Shown here: piece after piece, positions 31,331 through 41,274 of the stretch | Position numbering within the stretch: the stretch's first letter is position 1 | Layout of the letters: the number at the start of each line of letters is the position of its first letter | DNA from: Chryseobacterium gleum | GTDB taxonomy: Bacteria; Bacteroidota; Bacteroidia; Flavobacteriales_F; PHOS-HE28 | NCBI GenBank assembly: GCA_945872795.1 | Contig: CAMCAZ010000015.1 | Span: forward strand, 1-61,281 | Length of the DNA: 61,281 bases | Reading direction: 5' to 3' | Program-made: the position numbers and the translations under genes | The notes under the pieces: model-generated | What the model was told of the DNA's origin: nothing | Seen by the model: the letters and a program-made list of their open reading frames with translations, nothing else | Database searches by the model: none

Positions 31331-32539
31331 TCAATGAGCCTGTCGCCACAGCAGCGAGCCGTCGCCGTAGCTCAGGAAGCGGTACCCACGGTCCAGGGCA
31401 TGCTGGTAGACCCTGCGCCAGTGCTCTCCGATGAAGGCGGCCACCAGCAGGAGCAAGGTGCTCTGTGGCTGGTGGAAATTGGTGATCAGGCCGGTCGCAA
31501 AACGGAACCTGTACCCCGGTGCGATGAGCAGGCGGGTGCCACCGACGAGTTGCTGGTCCGGCAGCCCCGTGACCTGTTCGATCACCGCCCGCAAGGCTTC
31601 TCGCACATCGGGGAGTGCTTCCTGGGGCTGTTCATAGGGCTGCCATTGATGTACATCGATCTCCTCTCCCGCCGTTCCGCAGATCAGCGCCACACCATGC
31701 CAGTAGATGCTCTCGAGCGTGCGCATGGCGGTGGTACCCACCGCCACCACCGGTCCCTTGTCCATGTGGGCCAACAGGGTCCTTAACGTGGCCAGCGGAA
31801 TGCGGAGCTGTTCCCGGTGCATGTCGTGATCGGCCATGCGATCGGACTTCACCGGCAGAAAGGTCCCCGCACCGACATGGAGCGTGAGGCTGGTGCTGGC
31901 AACCCCCTTGTCGGCTAGCGCGCCCAGAAGCTCGGGGGTGAAATGCAGGCTGGCCGTGGGCGCTGCCACCGAGCCGTCATGGCGGGCAAAGACGGTGTTG
32001 TACCGCACTTTGTCGGCGATTTCATCGGCCCGTTTCATGTAGGGAGGCAGGGGCACATGGCCCACGTCCTCGAGCACCTCGGCGAAGGTCATTTCGGGCG
32101 GTGTCCAGCTGAAGCGGATCAGCTCGGCCTCCTCGCGTTCCACCTGCACCACCACGCGTTCGCCGCGCAGGGCGAGCACCTCTCCCGCCTTCCAGCGCTT
32201 GGCGTTGCCCACAAATCCTTTCCAGCGACCGGTGCCTTTATCCCGGAAGGCCTCCTCCACCGGGCGCGCCTCCGCGGGCTCTAGGCACAAGACCTCGATG
32301 CGGGCGCCACTATCCCGGTGGAACACGAGCCGCGCATTGATCACGCGGGTATCGTTGAGCACCATCAGCGCGTTGGCCGGCAGCAGACCCACTAGGTCGT
32401 GGAAATGATGGTCGGTCACTACGCCATCGCGGAACTCGAGCAGCCGGCTTGAGTCCCGGTCGACCAGGGGCTGTTGTGCGATCCGTTCCTCAGGCAGCAC
32501 GTAGGTCATGTCGGCGATCGAAATTCCACGGGGATCCAT
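31331..32539 (-). CDS. queA: S-adenosylmethionine:tRNA ribosyltransferase-isomerase
   Basis: A 402-residue enzyme that transfers the ribosyl group of SAM to 7-aminomethyl-7-deazaguanine in tRNA, making epoxyqueuosine. Seen: LPEERIAQQPLVDRDSSRLL, VLNDTRVINARL, the VRYNTVFARHDGSVAAPTAS region (20 residues), LTLHVGAGTFLPV, VGTTAMRTLES and NFHQPQSTLLLLVAAFIG. The protein is longer than E. coli QueA, as usual in Bacteroidota. GATCTTCG lies 6 nt before the ATG, a 6/8 box in the same close spacing as aroC and pyrR. No other queuosine gene is in the window. Confidence 0.93.
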   Translation of the reverse strand: MDPRGISIADMTYVLPEERIAQQPLVDRDSSRLLEFRDGVVTDHHFHDLVGLLPANALMVLNDTRVINARLVFHRDSGARIEVLCLEPAEARPVEEAFRDKGTGRWKGFVGNAKRWKAGEVLALRGERVVVQVEREEAELIRFSWTPPEMTFAEVLEDVGHVPLPPYMKRADEIADKVRYNTVFARHDGSVAAPTASLHFTPELLGALADKGVASTSLTLHVGAGTFLPVKSDRMADHDMHREQLRIPLATLRTLLAHMDKGPVVAVGTTAMRTLESIYWHGVALICGTAGEEIDVHQWQPYEQPQEALPDVREALRAVIEQVTGLPDQQLVGGTRLLIAPGYRFRFATGLITNFHQPQSTLLLLVAAFIGEHWRRVYQHALDRGYRFLSYGDGSLLWRQAH

Positions 32540-32596
32540 GGCGCGAAGATCGGTCGGGCCGATGATCCCATGAGCGGGGCCCCATGGAGCGTTCGA

Positions 32597-34783
32597 TCAT
32601 TGTTTGATGCAGCGCAGCACACCCGACGCACTGCCCTGCAGCTGCACCCCGTACATGCCCGGTGCCAGATCGGCCAGGTCCAGGGTGATCGTTCCGCCCT
32701 GCGGCACACGCTGCTGCTGGAGCACGCGCCCGGTCATGTCGACCAGCTCCAGCCAGGCATCCGCTGCCGGGACCCGCAACTGCACGAAGACCTGATCGGT
32801 GGCCGGATTGGGCCATAGGGAGAGGACATCTCCGATCTGCTCATCGATGCCGGTCAGGCCCAGTGCCTCGATCACGGCGTGGTAGGCGTTGACCTTTCCC
32901 TGCCCCCAGCGCACGCTGCCCTCCGGTGGAATGACCCCGGTGAAGTTGTCCCTGCGGGCCGTGGTCAGCAGGATCTCCTTGACGTCCGCTGCGGAAAGCG
33001 TGGGATCGGCCTCCAGTACCAGGGCCGCGATGCCTGTAACCGCCGGGGCCGCCATGCTCGTACCCGAGAAACGGGCAAAGGGGTATGAGCGGCCCTGGAA
33101 AGTGAGGGAACCCGCAGAACTGTAGGAGTTGTCCGTGAAGGAGCTGATGGATGAGGCGACGTTCACACCGGGCGCGGCGATGTCCGGTTTACGGCGCTCA
33201 TCCAGCGTGGGGCCGTACGAGCTGAAGGTGGCGATAGCGCCTCCGGTGGGCGAACCTCCGGGCGGCGTGTACTCGCCGGTATAGGCCGCCACGGCGAGCA
33301 GGCTTTCGGTGCAGGCCGGCTCACTGATCCCGTAGTTCTTGTCACCGTTCACCCAGCCGGTCTGCGCTGCGCTGAAGGTCTGCCCCCAGTTGCCCACGTC
33401 GTTGGTGAGCTCGGTGACGTTCCAGAAATGCACGATGCCCGCCGGGGCCGTCGCCTTCAGGGCGATCTTCAGCTGGCTGCTGCGGTTCTTCACCCGCAAA
33501 CGGAAGTGCGGACGGCCGTTCAGGGGGTGCGCCGCATCGCAGGTCAGGTTGAAGTAAACGGTGTCCGTCCCCTGCACCATGAAGGAATCGAGGTAGGCCT
33601 CCTGCGTGTTGGTGCTGTACCAGGGCGTCTCCTGCAGGGTGTTGTTCGAATTGTTGGTGATGAGGAAACCCGCCGTGATGCTCTGGCCGGGCTCGCCCCA
33701 CATGCTGATGCTCTGTCCCCACATCTTCGGATGGGCACTGTAGGGATAGAACTGGATGCGCGAACGCAGCGTGTCGCCGGCGAAGGTGCGTTTGATGTGG
33801 AAGTTCACGTCGCCATTGTTGCCTCCGGAGTTCACAAAGACCACACCTTCCTCGGACCAGGTGTCGATGGCCTGGCTCACGAGCGAGTTGCCATCGAGCG
33901 TGCCCATGTGATACAGGCCCCAGCTCATGTTCATCACCAAACGCTTGCCGTCCTGATCGGCGATGGCCTTCATCCAGGCGAAGGCGTCGAGCACAGCGGC
34001 CGCATCCACCAGGAAGGTGCAAAAAAGGAACTGCGACCCGAAGGCCACTCCGCGATACGGCAGGCCCGCCCCACCGCCCCCTGCGATGCCCGCCACGTGG
34101 CTGCCATGGGTGGCATAGCTGTAGATGTTCGCGGTGTCCGCCTGAACGGCCAGCAGGTCCTCGGTGGTGGTGAACTCCGAGCCATAGCCATAGGCTGCCG
34201 GTGCCGGACCGGCCTGCCGGTAGTGGTCCCATGCGGCACGCACGCGCGAGGTGGTGAGCAGGGTATCGTAGAACATCGGGTGGGTGTAATCGAAGCCCCA
34301 GTCGGTGATACCGATCAACACATCCTCGCCGGTGTATGCCTGTGGCAGGTTGATGCCCCGGTGCACACTATCGGCCCGAACGGCCTTGACCAGCCGGTCC
34401 AGATCGGGTTTCACCTTGCCGGCGAGTTCGACGTAGGTGATCCCGGTCAGAGCATACAACGCATCGAGCTGCTGGGCGTCGATGCGGAAGGACACCACAT
34501 CACCGATCCGCGCACCGACCTGCACCGGTCCCGGAACCACACCCTCCAGGACCGCACCTGGTGCCAGCCTGCCCAGAAAACCGACCATGCAACGACCGTG
34601 CATGTAAGCGGTCGGATGGCTGCCTTCAGTAAGCCGCACAAGCTCCTTGGCATCGGAGTGCCTGGCCGCCAGCGCACCGATCTCGGTCAATCCCACACGG
34701 GTGGTGGCCGGCATGTGGATCTGGGCCACCAGCAGGGTGGGCAATGCGACGAACAGGATGAGCAGGGTACGGATCATGGCCAT
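32597..34783 (-). CDS. Secreted subtilisin-like (S8) peptidase with T9SS type A sorting domain
   Basis: A 728-residue exported protease. Signal sequence (RTLLILFVALPTLLVAQ), a propeptide-like region, then the S8 catalytic triad in order: Asp in IGITDWGFDYTHP, His in THGSHVAGIAGG and Ser in SGTSMAAPAVTGIAALVLE; the oxyanion Asn region is NSGGNNGD. A beta domain is inserted between His and Ser. The last ~75 residues (LWPNPATDQVFVQL ... GVLRCIKQ) form a T9SS type A sorting domain. Two in-frame ATGs (34783 and 34777) both precede the signal sequence. It lies 79 bp downstream of lon on the same strand; a shared transcript is possible. Confidence 0.9.
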   Translation of the reverse strand: MAMIRTLLILFVALPTLLVAQIHMPATTRVGLTEIGALAARHSDAKELVRLTEGSHPTAYMHGRCMVGFLGRLAPGAVLEGVVPGPVQVGARIGDVVSFRIDAQQLDALYALTGITYVELAGKVKPDLDRLVKAVRADSVHRGINLPQAYTGEDVLIGITDWGFDYTHPMFYDTLLTTSRVRAAWDHYRQAGPAPAAYGYGSEFTTTEDLLAVQADTANIYSYATHGSHVAGIAGGGGAGLPYRGVAFGSQFLFCTFLVDAAAVLDAFAWMKAIADQDGKRLVMNMSWGLYHMGTLDGNSLVSQAIDTWSEEGVVFVNSGGNNGDVNFHIKRTFAGDTLRSRIQFYPYSAHPKMWGQSISMWGEPGQSITAGFLITNNSNNTLQETPWYSTNTQEAYLDSFMVQGTDTVYFNLTCDAAHPLNGRPHFRLRVKNRSSQLKIALKATAPAGIVHFWNVTELTNDVGNWGQTFSAAQTGWVNGDKNYGISEPACTESLLAVAAYTGEYTPPGGSPTGGAIATFSSYGPTLDERRKPDIAAPGVNVASSISSFTDNSYSSAGSLTFQGRSYPFARFSGTSMAAPAVTGIAALVLEADPTLSAADVKEILLTTARRDNFTGVIPPEGSVRWGQGKVNAYHAVIEALGLTGIDEQIGDVLSLWPNPATDQVFVQLRVPAADAWLELVDMTGRVLQQQRVPQGGTITLDLADLAPGMYGVQLQGSASGVLRCIKQ

Positions 34784-34861
34784 AAGCTTCGGAGTCCCGA
34801 AGTAACAGGATCCCAAGCCACGTTCAACGGGCTGGAGCAACTAACTGACCTCTACGGCACC

Positions 34862-37309
34862 CTACGCCACCTTCAGCGCGTTCTCGACCTTCTCCTTCAG
34901 CAGGGCGTGCTTCACCACCTCGATCATCTCGTTGACGTAGGTGAAACGCATGCCCTTGGTGTAGCGCGCATCGATGTCCTCGATGTCCTTGCGGTTGTCG
35001 GCGCTGAGGACGATCTCCTTGATGCCCGCGCGCTTGGCGGCGAGGATCTTCTCCTTGATGCCGCCGACCGGCAGCACGCGGCCACGCAGGGTGATCTCTC
35101 CCGTCATGGCGGTGAACTTGCGCACCTTCTGCTGGGTGAAGGCACTGGCGATGCTGGTGAGCATGGTGATGCCGGCGCTCGGTCCATCCTTGGGTGTGGC
35201 GCCTTCCGGCACGTGCACGTGGACGTTCCAGCGCTTGAACACATCGGGGTCGATGCCGATGATGGTGCTGTGCGCCTTGAGGTATTCCAGGGCGATCACC
35301 GCGCTTTCCTTCATCACATCGCCCAGGTTGCCCGTGAGCGTGAGCTTGCCTTCACCTTTGGTGATGCTGGTCTCGATGAACAGGATGTCGCCACCCGTGG
35401 GCGTCCAGGCCAGACCGGTGACCACGCCGGCCACGTCATTGCCCTGGTATTTGTCGCGGGCATGGCTGGGACCGTAGATGCGCACCAGGTCATCGACGCC
35501 GATGGTGATGCTGTGCTTCTCCTTCAGCGCGATCTGCTTGGCCCGGTAGCGCACCAGCTTGGCGATGCGTTTCTCCAGGGTGCGGACGCCGCTCTCATCG
35601 GTGTACTGATCGATGATGGCCTCGATGAGACCGGCCTGCAACTTCAGCTGCTTGGGCTTGATGCCGTTCTCGGTGAACTGCTTGGGCAGCAGGTGACGGT
35701 TGGCGATCTCCACCTTCTCCTCCTGCGTATACCCGTTCACCTCGATGATCTCCATGCGGTCGCGCAACGCGGGATGGATGGAGCTCAGGGAATTGGCCGT
35801 GGCCACGAACATCACGCGGCTCAGATCGTACTCCACCTCCACGTAGTTGTCGTAGAAGTGATTGTTCTGCTCCGGGTCGAGCACCTCCAGCAGCGCGCTG
35901 GCCGGATCGCCCTGGTTGCTGCGGCCCACCTTGTCGATCTCGTCCAGCACGAAGAGCGGGTTGCTGGTACCGGCCTTCTTCAGGCTCTGGATCAGTCGAC
36001 CGGGCATGGCGCCGATGTAGGTCTTGCGGTGGCCGCGGATCTCGGCCTCATCATGCAGGCCACCGAGGCTCATGCGCACGTACTTGCGGCCCAAGGCCTC
36101 GGCCATGCTCTTGCCCAGGCTGGTCTTGCCCACACCGGGAGGTCCGTACAGGCAGATGATCGGCGCCTTCATGTCGCCCTTCAACTTCAGCACGGCAAGG
36201 TGCTCAATAATGCGCTCCTTCACCTTGTCCAGACCGAAGTGGTCACGGTCCAGGATCTTCTGCGCGTTCTTCAGGTCGAACTTGTCGCTGCTGTACTCGC
36301 CCCAAGGGAGTTCCAGCAGGAGCTGCACATAGTTGCTCTGCACGCTGAACTCGGCTCCGGCCGGGTTCATCCGCTGGAGCTTCATCAATTCCTTCTCAAA
36401 GACCTCCCCCACCTTGCGCGTCCACTTCTTCTTGGCCGCCTTGGCGCGCATGTCATCGATCTCCTGTTCGATGGGGTTGCCGCCCAGCTCGTCCTGGATG
36501 GTCTTCATCTGCTGGTGGAGGAAGTACTCCCGCTGCTGGCGGTCCACCTCGGTGCGCACCTTGCTCTGGATCTCGTTCTTCATTTGGAGCATCTGAAGCT
36601 CCTTGGTAAGGTGAGCCAACAGCAGGCTGGCGCGTTCGCGCAGGTCGGCGACCTCGAGCATCTTCTGCTTCTCGACCACCTCGGCGTTCATGTTGCTACT
36701 GATGAAGTTCACCAGGAAGCTCGGGCTGTCGATGTTCTTCAGTGCGAACTGGGCCTCCGTGGGGATGTTCGGGCTCTGCTTGATGATCTCTAGGGCGAGG
36801 TCCTTCAGGGAGCTCACCAAGGCCTGGAACGACTTGTCGTCCTTGGCCGGACGGATCTCCTCGAACTCCTTCACCCGCGCGGTGAAATAGGGGTCCACCT
36901 TGATCATCTCGGTGATCTCGAAACGCTTCTTGCCCTGGATGATGGCCGTGGTGCTGCCGTCCGGCATGCGCAACATGCGGATGATGGTGGCAATGGTGCC
37001 CACGCTGTTGAGGTCCTCGGCACGCGGCTCCTCCAACTGGCCGTCCTTCTGGCTGACCACACCCAAGGTGCGGTTGCCCCGGTACACGTCCTGGATCAGG
37101 CGGATGCTGCGGTCGCGGCCCACGGTGATGGGGATGACCACACCCGGGAAAAGCACGGTGTTGCGCAGGGGCAGGATGGGGAGCTCGGGCGGCGTGCTCT
37201 CCGCGTTCATCTGCTCTTCGTCCTCGGACGTGATCAGGGGAATGAGCTCGGTCTCATTCTCGATCTGGTCGGAGCTGAAGAGGCTGTCAGTATGGAGGAT
37301 GTCGTTCAT
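34862..37309 (-). CDS. lon: ATP-dependent protease Lon
   Basis: An 815-residue cytosolic AAA+ protease degrading misfolded and regulatory proteins. The N-terminal LON substrate domain ([19 protein letters not shown]) is preceded by a ~38-residue Bacteroidota-type extension. Walker A is [20 protein letters not shown], the second strand [13 protein letters not shown] is Walker B, and the proteolytic Ser lies in [14 protein letters not shown] with the dyad Lys in [13 protein letters not shown]. Length and order are standard. Lon is also the usual protease for type II antitoxins such as the VapB encoded in this window, though that link is general knowledge. An exact -7 box is at 37338-37345. Confidence 0.96.
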   Translation of the reverse strand: MNDILHTDSLFSSDQIENETELIPLITSEDEEQMNAESTPPELPILPLRNTVLFPGVVIPITVGRDRSIRLIQDVYRGNRTLGVVSQKDGQLEEPRAEDLNSVGTIATIIRMLRMPDGSTTAIIQGKKRFEITEMIKVDPYFTARVKEFEEIRPAKDDKSFQALVSSLKDLALEIIKQSPNIPTEAQFALKNIDSPSFLVNFISSNMNAEVVEKQKMLEVADLRERASLLLAHLTKELQMLQMKNEIQSKVRTEVDRQQREYFLHQQMKTIQDELGGNPIEQEIDDMRAKAAKKKWTRKVGEVFEKELMKLQRMNPAGAEFSVQSNYVQLLLELPWGEYSSDKFDLKNAQKILDRDHFGLDKVKERIIEHLAVLKLKGDMKAPIICLYGPPGVGKTSLGKSMAEALGRKYVRMSLGGLHDEAEIRGHRKTYIGAMPGRLIQSLKKAGTSNPLFVLDEIDKVGRSNQGDPASALLEVLDPEQNNHFYDNYVEVEYDLSRVMFVATANSLSSIHPALRDRMEIIEVNGYTQEEKVEIANRHLLPKQFTENGIKPKQLKLQAGLIEAIIDQYTDESGVRTLEKRIAKLVRYRAKQIALKEKHSITIGVDDLVRIYGPSHARDKYQGNDVAGVVTGLAWTPTGGDILFIETSITKGEGKLTLTGNLGDVMKESAVIALEYLKAHSTIIGIDPDVFKRWNVHVHVPEGATPKDGPSAGITMLTSIASAFTQQKVRKFTAMTGEITLRGRVLPVGGIKEKILAAKRAGIKEIVLSADNRKDIEDIDARYTKGMRFTYVNEMIEVVKHALLKEKVENALKVA

Positions 37310-37337
37310 CGACAGAAGGAGGTCAGGATGTCAGTCG

Positions 37338-37345
37338 CAAAGATA
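37338..37345 (-). promoter_or_regulatory. Bacteroidetes-type -7 box for lon
   Basis: Minus-strand TATCTTTG, an exact TAnnTTTG match, ends 28 nt before the lon ATG at 37309. No CIRCE or other heat-shock operator was recognised. Confidence 0.55.
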
Positions 37346-37456
37346 CCGTCGCCGCAAAGGGTCCCATCCAGACCAGCGTTCGCCGCGGACCGCTCTCCTG
37401 CCAAGCTTCGTGCCGCGGCAGGTGTGCCTGTCAGATGGACAGGTGAGCACGCGGTC

Positions 37457-38641
37457 CTACTGCCGTGTGGTCGTGAACACGTGCCGCAACACAGCCTCGT
37501 CCAGGGAGTCCAGGGGAATGCTCCTGCGCTCCATCACCCGCCGCGCCGTGACCAGCGCCCGTTCGATGTCGTAGGTATCGAAGCCCTCCGCTCCGCCCCA
37601 GGCGAAAGAGGGTATGTGCTTGGGCGGGAATCCACCGCCGAAGACGTTGGCGGCCACGCCCACCACGGTGCCGGTGTTGAACATGGTATTGATCCCGCTC
37701 TTGGCATGATCGCCCATGATCAGGCCGCAGAACTGCAGGCCGGTATCCACATCACCACCGCTTTCATAACTGTGCACCTTGATGGAGCCGTAGGTGTTCT
37801 TGAGGTTGCTGTTGTTGGTGTCCGCGCCCAGGTTGCACCACTCGCCCAGCACGCTGTTGCCCAGGAAACCATCGTGCCCCTTGTTGCTGTAGCCCAGCAT
37901 CACGCTGTTGTTCACCTCCCCTCCCACCCGGCATTCGGGTCCGAAGGCGGACGGACCGTAGACCTTGGCCCCCATCTTCAACTGGGCATGATCGCCAAGC
38001 ACCATGGGACCACGGATGATGCAGCCTTCCATCACCTCGGCATCCTTGCCGATGTAGATGGGACCGTTCTTCGTATTCAGGATGCTGGCCTCCACCACCG
38101 CGCCCTCCTCCAGGAAGATGAGGTCGGGATCGCCCACCACCGTGTTCAGGGCGCTGAGGCGCTGCGAACGGCGTCCTTCGGTGAGCAGCGGAAAATCGTG
38201 CGCGATGGCCTTGCCGCAGTGCTGGAACAGATGCCAGGGACGTTCGAAGCGGATCACTTCACCGGTGAACACCACCTGACGGAGATAGGCCGGAGGACCG
38301 CTCCAGTCCAGCGGCGCCGGTACGGCATCGCCCTCCAGGGCAAAGGCCAGTGCGCGGCCTTCCTGCACCAGCACCTGACCTGCCCGCAGGTCCAGCACAG
38401 CGGAGACGAGCTGGTCCGTGGGGAACAGGGATCCGTCCACCTCATAGCTGGGTATGCCAGGCGGTATGGGGAACGATGCAGCGAGGTAACCTTCCGTGCG
38501 GTAGCCCACAGCGATACCGCTGCGCACGTACCAACCCTCGCCCAGACGCAGGATGCCCGGGCGCAACTGGCCGACCGGACGGGTGAACGTGAGGGGGAGC
38601 AAATGCCGGTGATGACCGGCGTCGTTCAGAATGATGGACAT
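37457..38641 (-). CDS. GlmU-like sugar nucleotidyltransferase / hexapeptide protein
   Basis: A 394-residue protein in which a shortened N-terminal nucleotidyltransferase-like domain (IILNDAGHHRHLLPLTFTRP) is joined to a C-terminal left-handed beta-helix of hexapeptide repeats (IYIGKDAEVMEGCIIRGPMV, LGDHAQLKMGAKVYG). Bacteroidota proteins of this form are usually named putative sugar nucleotidyltransferase and may make or acetylate UDP-GlcNAc-like sugars. The classical GxGxR pyrophosphorylase loop is not visible, so nucleotidyl transfer is uncertain. The ATG at 38641 starts the domain; an in-frame start at 38752 adds unrelated sequence. TACCTTGG ~25 nt upstream is a partial -7 box. Confidence 0.75.
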   Translation of the reverse strand: MSIILNDAGHHRHLLPLTFTRPVGQLRPGILRLGEGWYVRSGIAVGYRTEGYLAASFPIPPGIPSYEVDGSLFPTDQLVSAVLDLRAGQVLVQEGRALAFALEGDAVPAPLDWSGPPAYLRQVVFTGEVIRFERPWHLFQHCGKAIAHDFPLLTEGRRSQRLSALNTVVGDPDLIFLEEGAVVEASILNTKNGPIYIGKDAEVMEGCIIRGPMVLGDHAQLKMGAKVYGPSAFGPECRVGGEVNNSVMLGYSNKGHDGFLGNSVLGEWCNLGADTNNSNLKNTYGSIKVHSYESGGDVDTGLQFCGLIMGDHAKSGINTMFNTGTVVGVAANVFGGGFPPKHIPSFAWGGAEGFDTYDIERALVTARRVMERRSIPLDSLDEAVLRHVFTTTRQ

Positions 38642-38752
38642 GACCCTGGGCTTGGGCGCACCAAGGTAACGGCTGGGCGACCGTCCTTCACAGAGCGGGC
38701 GTGATGGAATTTGCCATGGGCAGCTGTGACGGCCTTTCCAGCCGCTGCGCAC

Positions 38753-39883
38753 CTACGCGATGAAGAAGCCGCAGAGCCAATAGGCGATGGCCGCCAGTAC
38801 GGCGCTCACCGGGATGGTGAGGATCCAGGCCCAGAGCAGCTGGATGGTCACCCCCCAGCGCACGGCGCTCACGCGCTTGGTGACACCCACACCGATGATG
38901 GCACCCGTGATGGTGTGCGTGGTGCTCACCGGGATGCCGAGCTGTTCGGTCATGTACAGGGTCATGGCACCGGCCGATTCCGCACACACGCCTTCCAACG
39001 GGGTCACCTTGGTGATCCGTGTGCCCATGGTCTTCACGATCTTCCAACCGCCGCTCAGGGTGCCCAGTCCGATGGCTCCGTAACAGGCGAGGGGCACCCA
39101 GTAGGGCATGTCATCCAAGGCCGCTCGCTCACCACCGGCCACCAAGGCGACCATGATGATGCCCATCACCTTCTGGGCATCGTTGCCACCGTGCCCGATG
39201 CTGAAGGCGGCGGAGCTCAGCAGCTGCAGGCGCTTGTACAGGTTGGCGGTCCGCGTGGCGCTGGGCTTGCTGGTGAGGTCCCACACGTAGGCGATGACGA
39301 ACACCAAGGAGAAAGCGGCCATCGCGATCCGCAGGTCCGTGTTCTTGAGGATGAACATCGAGGTGATGGCCGTGGCGATGGCGATGAGCAGCACACGCAC
39401 CCACAGGCGCTGGACGATGGTGACCAAGGTGATGAAGATGGAGATGGCCATGCCCAGGATCGGCGCCAGGAAGATGAACGCCGCGATCAGGCCGATCTTC
39501 TCCAGGTTGATGCTGCCAATATCGAACCCGGCACCCGCCAGCGCCGCACCGGCAAAACCGCCGATGAGGGTGTGCGACGAACTGCTGGGGATGCCGTACC
39601 ACCAGGTCAGCAGGTTCCAGGTGATGGCGGCGAGCAGGCCGGCGAGCACCACGCGCAACGTGATGAACTCCTCGTTCACCGTCTTGGCCACGGTATTGGC
39701 CACGTGGTGGTCGCTAAAGATGAAGTAGGCCACGAAGTTGAAGGCCGCCGCCCAGACCACGGCCTGGAATGGCGTGAGCACCTTTGTGCTGACAATGGTG
39801 GCGATGGAATTGGCCGCGTCGTGGAAGCCGTTGATATAGTCGAATATCAACGCCAGCGCAATGATGACGATGAGCAGGGTCAT
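38753..39883 (-). CDS. Inorganic phosphate transporter, PiT family
   Basis: A 376-residue polytopic inner-membrane carrier coupling phosphate uptake to cations. Both PiT inverted-repeat signatures are seen: FDYINGFHDAANSIATIVST at the N-terminus (20 residues) and AFSIGHGGNDAQKVMGI in the second half. Ten or so membrane segments are evident. It starts 4 bp after the stop of the DUF47 gene, its usual partner, so the two form an operon transcribed from near 40556. Confidence 0.93.
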   Translation of the reverse strand: MTLLIVIIALALIFDYINGFHDAANSIATIVSTKVLTPFQAVVWAAAFNFVAYFIFSDHHVANTVAKTVNEEFITLRVVLAGLLAAITWNLLTWWYGIPSSSSHTLIGGFAGAALAGAGFDIGSINLEKIGLIAAFIFLAPILGMAISIFITLVTIVQRLWVRVLLIAIATAITSMFILKNTDLRIAMAAFSLVFVIAYVWDLTSKPSATRTANLYKRLQLLSSAAFSIGHGGNDAQKVMGIIMVALVAGGERAALDDMPYWVPLACYGAIGLGTLSGGWKIVKTMGTRITKVTPLEGVCAESAGAMTLYMTEQLGIPVSTTHTITGAIIGVGVTKRVSAVRWGVTIQLLWAWILTIPVSAVLAAIAYWLCGFFIA

Positions 39884-39887
39884 ATGC

Positions 39888-40535
39888 TCAGGCGTACTTC
39901 AGCATGATGGACTCGATCACGTTACCCACGTCCTCACACTTGTCCGTGGCCATCTCGAGGGTGGAATACATGTCGCGCATCCGGATCAGTTGGATGGGGT
40001 CCTTCTCCTCTGCAAAGAGACGCTGGATGGCGCGATCATGCACCTCATCGGCCTGGTTCTCCATGCTGTTGATCTGCACCACGAACTCGCTGTGGGCGTT
40101 GGTCTTGTGCATGTTCCGCAGTCCCTGCACGGCCATCTGCACGATGCGGGCGCCCTCGTTCACCAAGCGGGCCAGTTCGCGGCAGGTCTCATCCGGCTTG
40201 CCGATGCCGAACAGCTCCAGGTTCTTGGCCGAGGCCAGGATGTAATCCGCCACGTCATCCAAGCTGGAGGCCAGGTAGTGGATGTCCTCGCGGTCGATGG
40301 GCGTGATGAAATTCCGCGCGAGGTCCGTGAAGATGGTGTGGGTCAGGTCGTCGTTGGCATGCTCTGCGATCTCCAGGCGCTGAAGCAGGGCCGTGCGCTG
40401 TGAACCGGGCTCGGTGTTCATGATCGCGATCAGGTCCTCTGACATCTTCAGCACGTTCGCGGCGGAGGCCTCGAAGTGGTAGAAGAACACGCGATCGCGT
40501 GGCTTGAAGATCTTGAGGATGCTTTCCAGGGACAT
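39888..40535 (-). CDS. DUF47 (PhoU-like) Pit accessory protein
   Basis: A 215-residue helical cytosolic protein of the DUF47/PhoU-like family (KIFKPRDRVFFYHFEASAAN, 20 residues; IDREDIHYLASSLDDVADYI; MENQADEVHDRAI; KCEDVGNVIESIMLKYA). The acidic ExxD-type metal-binding helices of PhoU-like proteins are present. It is thought to control the PiT transporter encoded 4 bp downstream. TACATTTA at 40563 to 40556 is a 7/8 -7 box ~20 nt before the ATG. It is divergent from the hexapeptide gene at 40678. Confidence 0.9.
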   Translation of the reverse strand: MSLESILKIFKPRDRVFFYHFEASAANVLKMSEDLIAIMNTEPGSQRTALLQRLEIAEHANDDLTHTIFTDLARNFITPIDREDIHYLASSLDDVADYILASAKNLELFGIGKPDETCRELARLVNEGARIVQMAVQGLRNMHKTNAHSEFVVQINSMENQADEVHDRAIQRLFAEEKDPIQLIRMRDMYSTLEMATDKCEDVGNVIESIMLKYA

Positions 40536-40677
40536 GGGAGAACGGTTTCGGCGGCTAAATGTACCCGGGTCTGCGATCGGTCAACTTGGGATGACCGATC
40601 CTTAACCCAGGGTTAACATACAAAATCCGTCCGATATGCCCAAAATGCCGGGTTAACTTGCGGGCCATCAAGGCTCC

Positions 40678-41274
40678 ATGATCTACGAATTCAACGGATA
40701 TCGACCGGTGGTCCATCCCACCGCCTTTGTGCATCCGCAGGCCGTCGTCACCGGCAATGTCATCATCGGCCGCCACGTGTATATCGGGCCTGGGGCGGCG
40801 CTGCGCGGCGATTGGGGCGAGATCATCATCGCCGACGGCTGCAATGTGCAGGAGAACTGCACGGTCCACATGTTCCCCGGCGTGACAGTGCGACTGGAGG
40901 AGGGCGCGCACATCGGTCACGGGGCCATCGTCCATGGGGCGCACGTGGGCCGCAACTGCATGGTGGGCATGAACGCTGTGCTGATGGACAACGTGGAGCT
41001 CGGCGAAGGATGCATCGTGGGCGCCCTATCCTTCCTGCAGGCCGGATCCGTGTGGGCAGCGCGCAAGGTGATCGTGGGCAATCCGGCACGGGTGGTGAAG
41101 GACGTGAGCGACGAGATGCTGGCCTGGAAGACCGAGGGGACCGCGCTCTACCAAGGGCTTCCAGCGGAACTGCAGGAGACCTTGAAGGCCTGCGAGCCTT
41201 TGCGGGAGGTTCCGGCCGACCGCGAACCGATCACGGTGCGCTACCGGACATGGAAGCAAACAAAGGAAGAGTGA
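40678..41274 (+). CDS. Gamma-carbonic-anhydrase-like hexapeptide protein (PaaY/CaiE type)
   Basis: A 198-residue left-handed beta-helix protein. VVHPTAFVHPQAVVTGNVII starts the repeats (20 residues), followed by GPGAALRGDWGEIIIADGCN, NCTVHMFPG and HIGHGAIVHGAHVGRNCMVG, which supply the three His ligands expected of the gamma-CA fold. The C-terminal helix (SDEMLAWKTEGTALYQGLP) is like PaaY/CaiE. PaaY is a thioesterase linked to phenylacetate degradation and CaiE relates to carnitine use, but no such pathway genes are near, so the activity (carbonic anhydrase, thioesterase or acyltransferase) is open. TAACTTGC upstream is a weak -7 match. Confidence 0.82.
   Translation: MIYEFNGYRPVVHPTAFVHPQAVVTGNVIIGRHVYIGPGAALRGDWGEIIIADGCNVQENCTVHMFPGVTVRLEEGAHIGHGAIVHGAHVGRNCMVGMNAVLMDNVELGEGCIVGALSFLQAGSVWAARKVIVGNPARVVKDVSDEMLAWKTEGTALYQGLPAELQETLKACEPLREVPADREPITVRYRTWKQTKEE

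Noticed and set aside
33428-36793. Plus-strand open frame of 1121 codons opposite the subtilase and lon genes
   Set aside because: It is antisense to two clear genes, is His/Val/Leu-rich without motifs, and arises from the high GC and codon pattern of the real genes.
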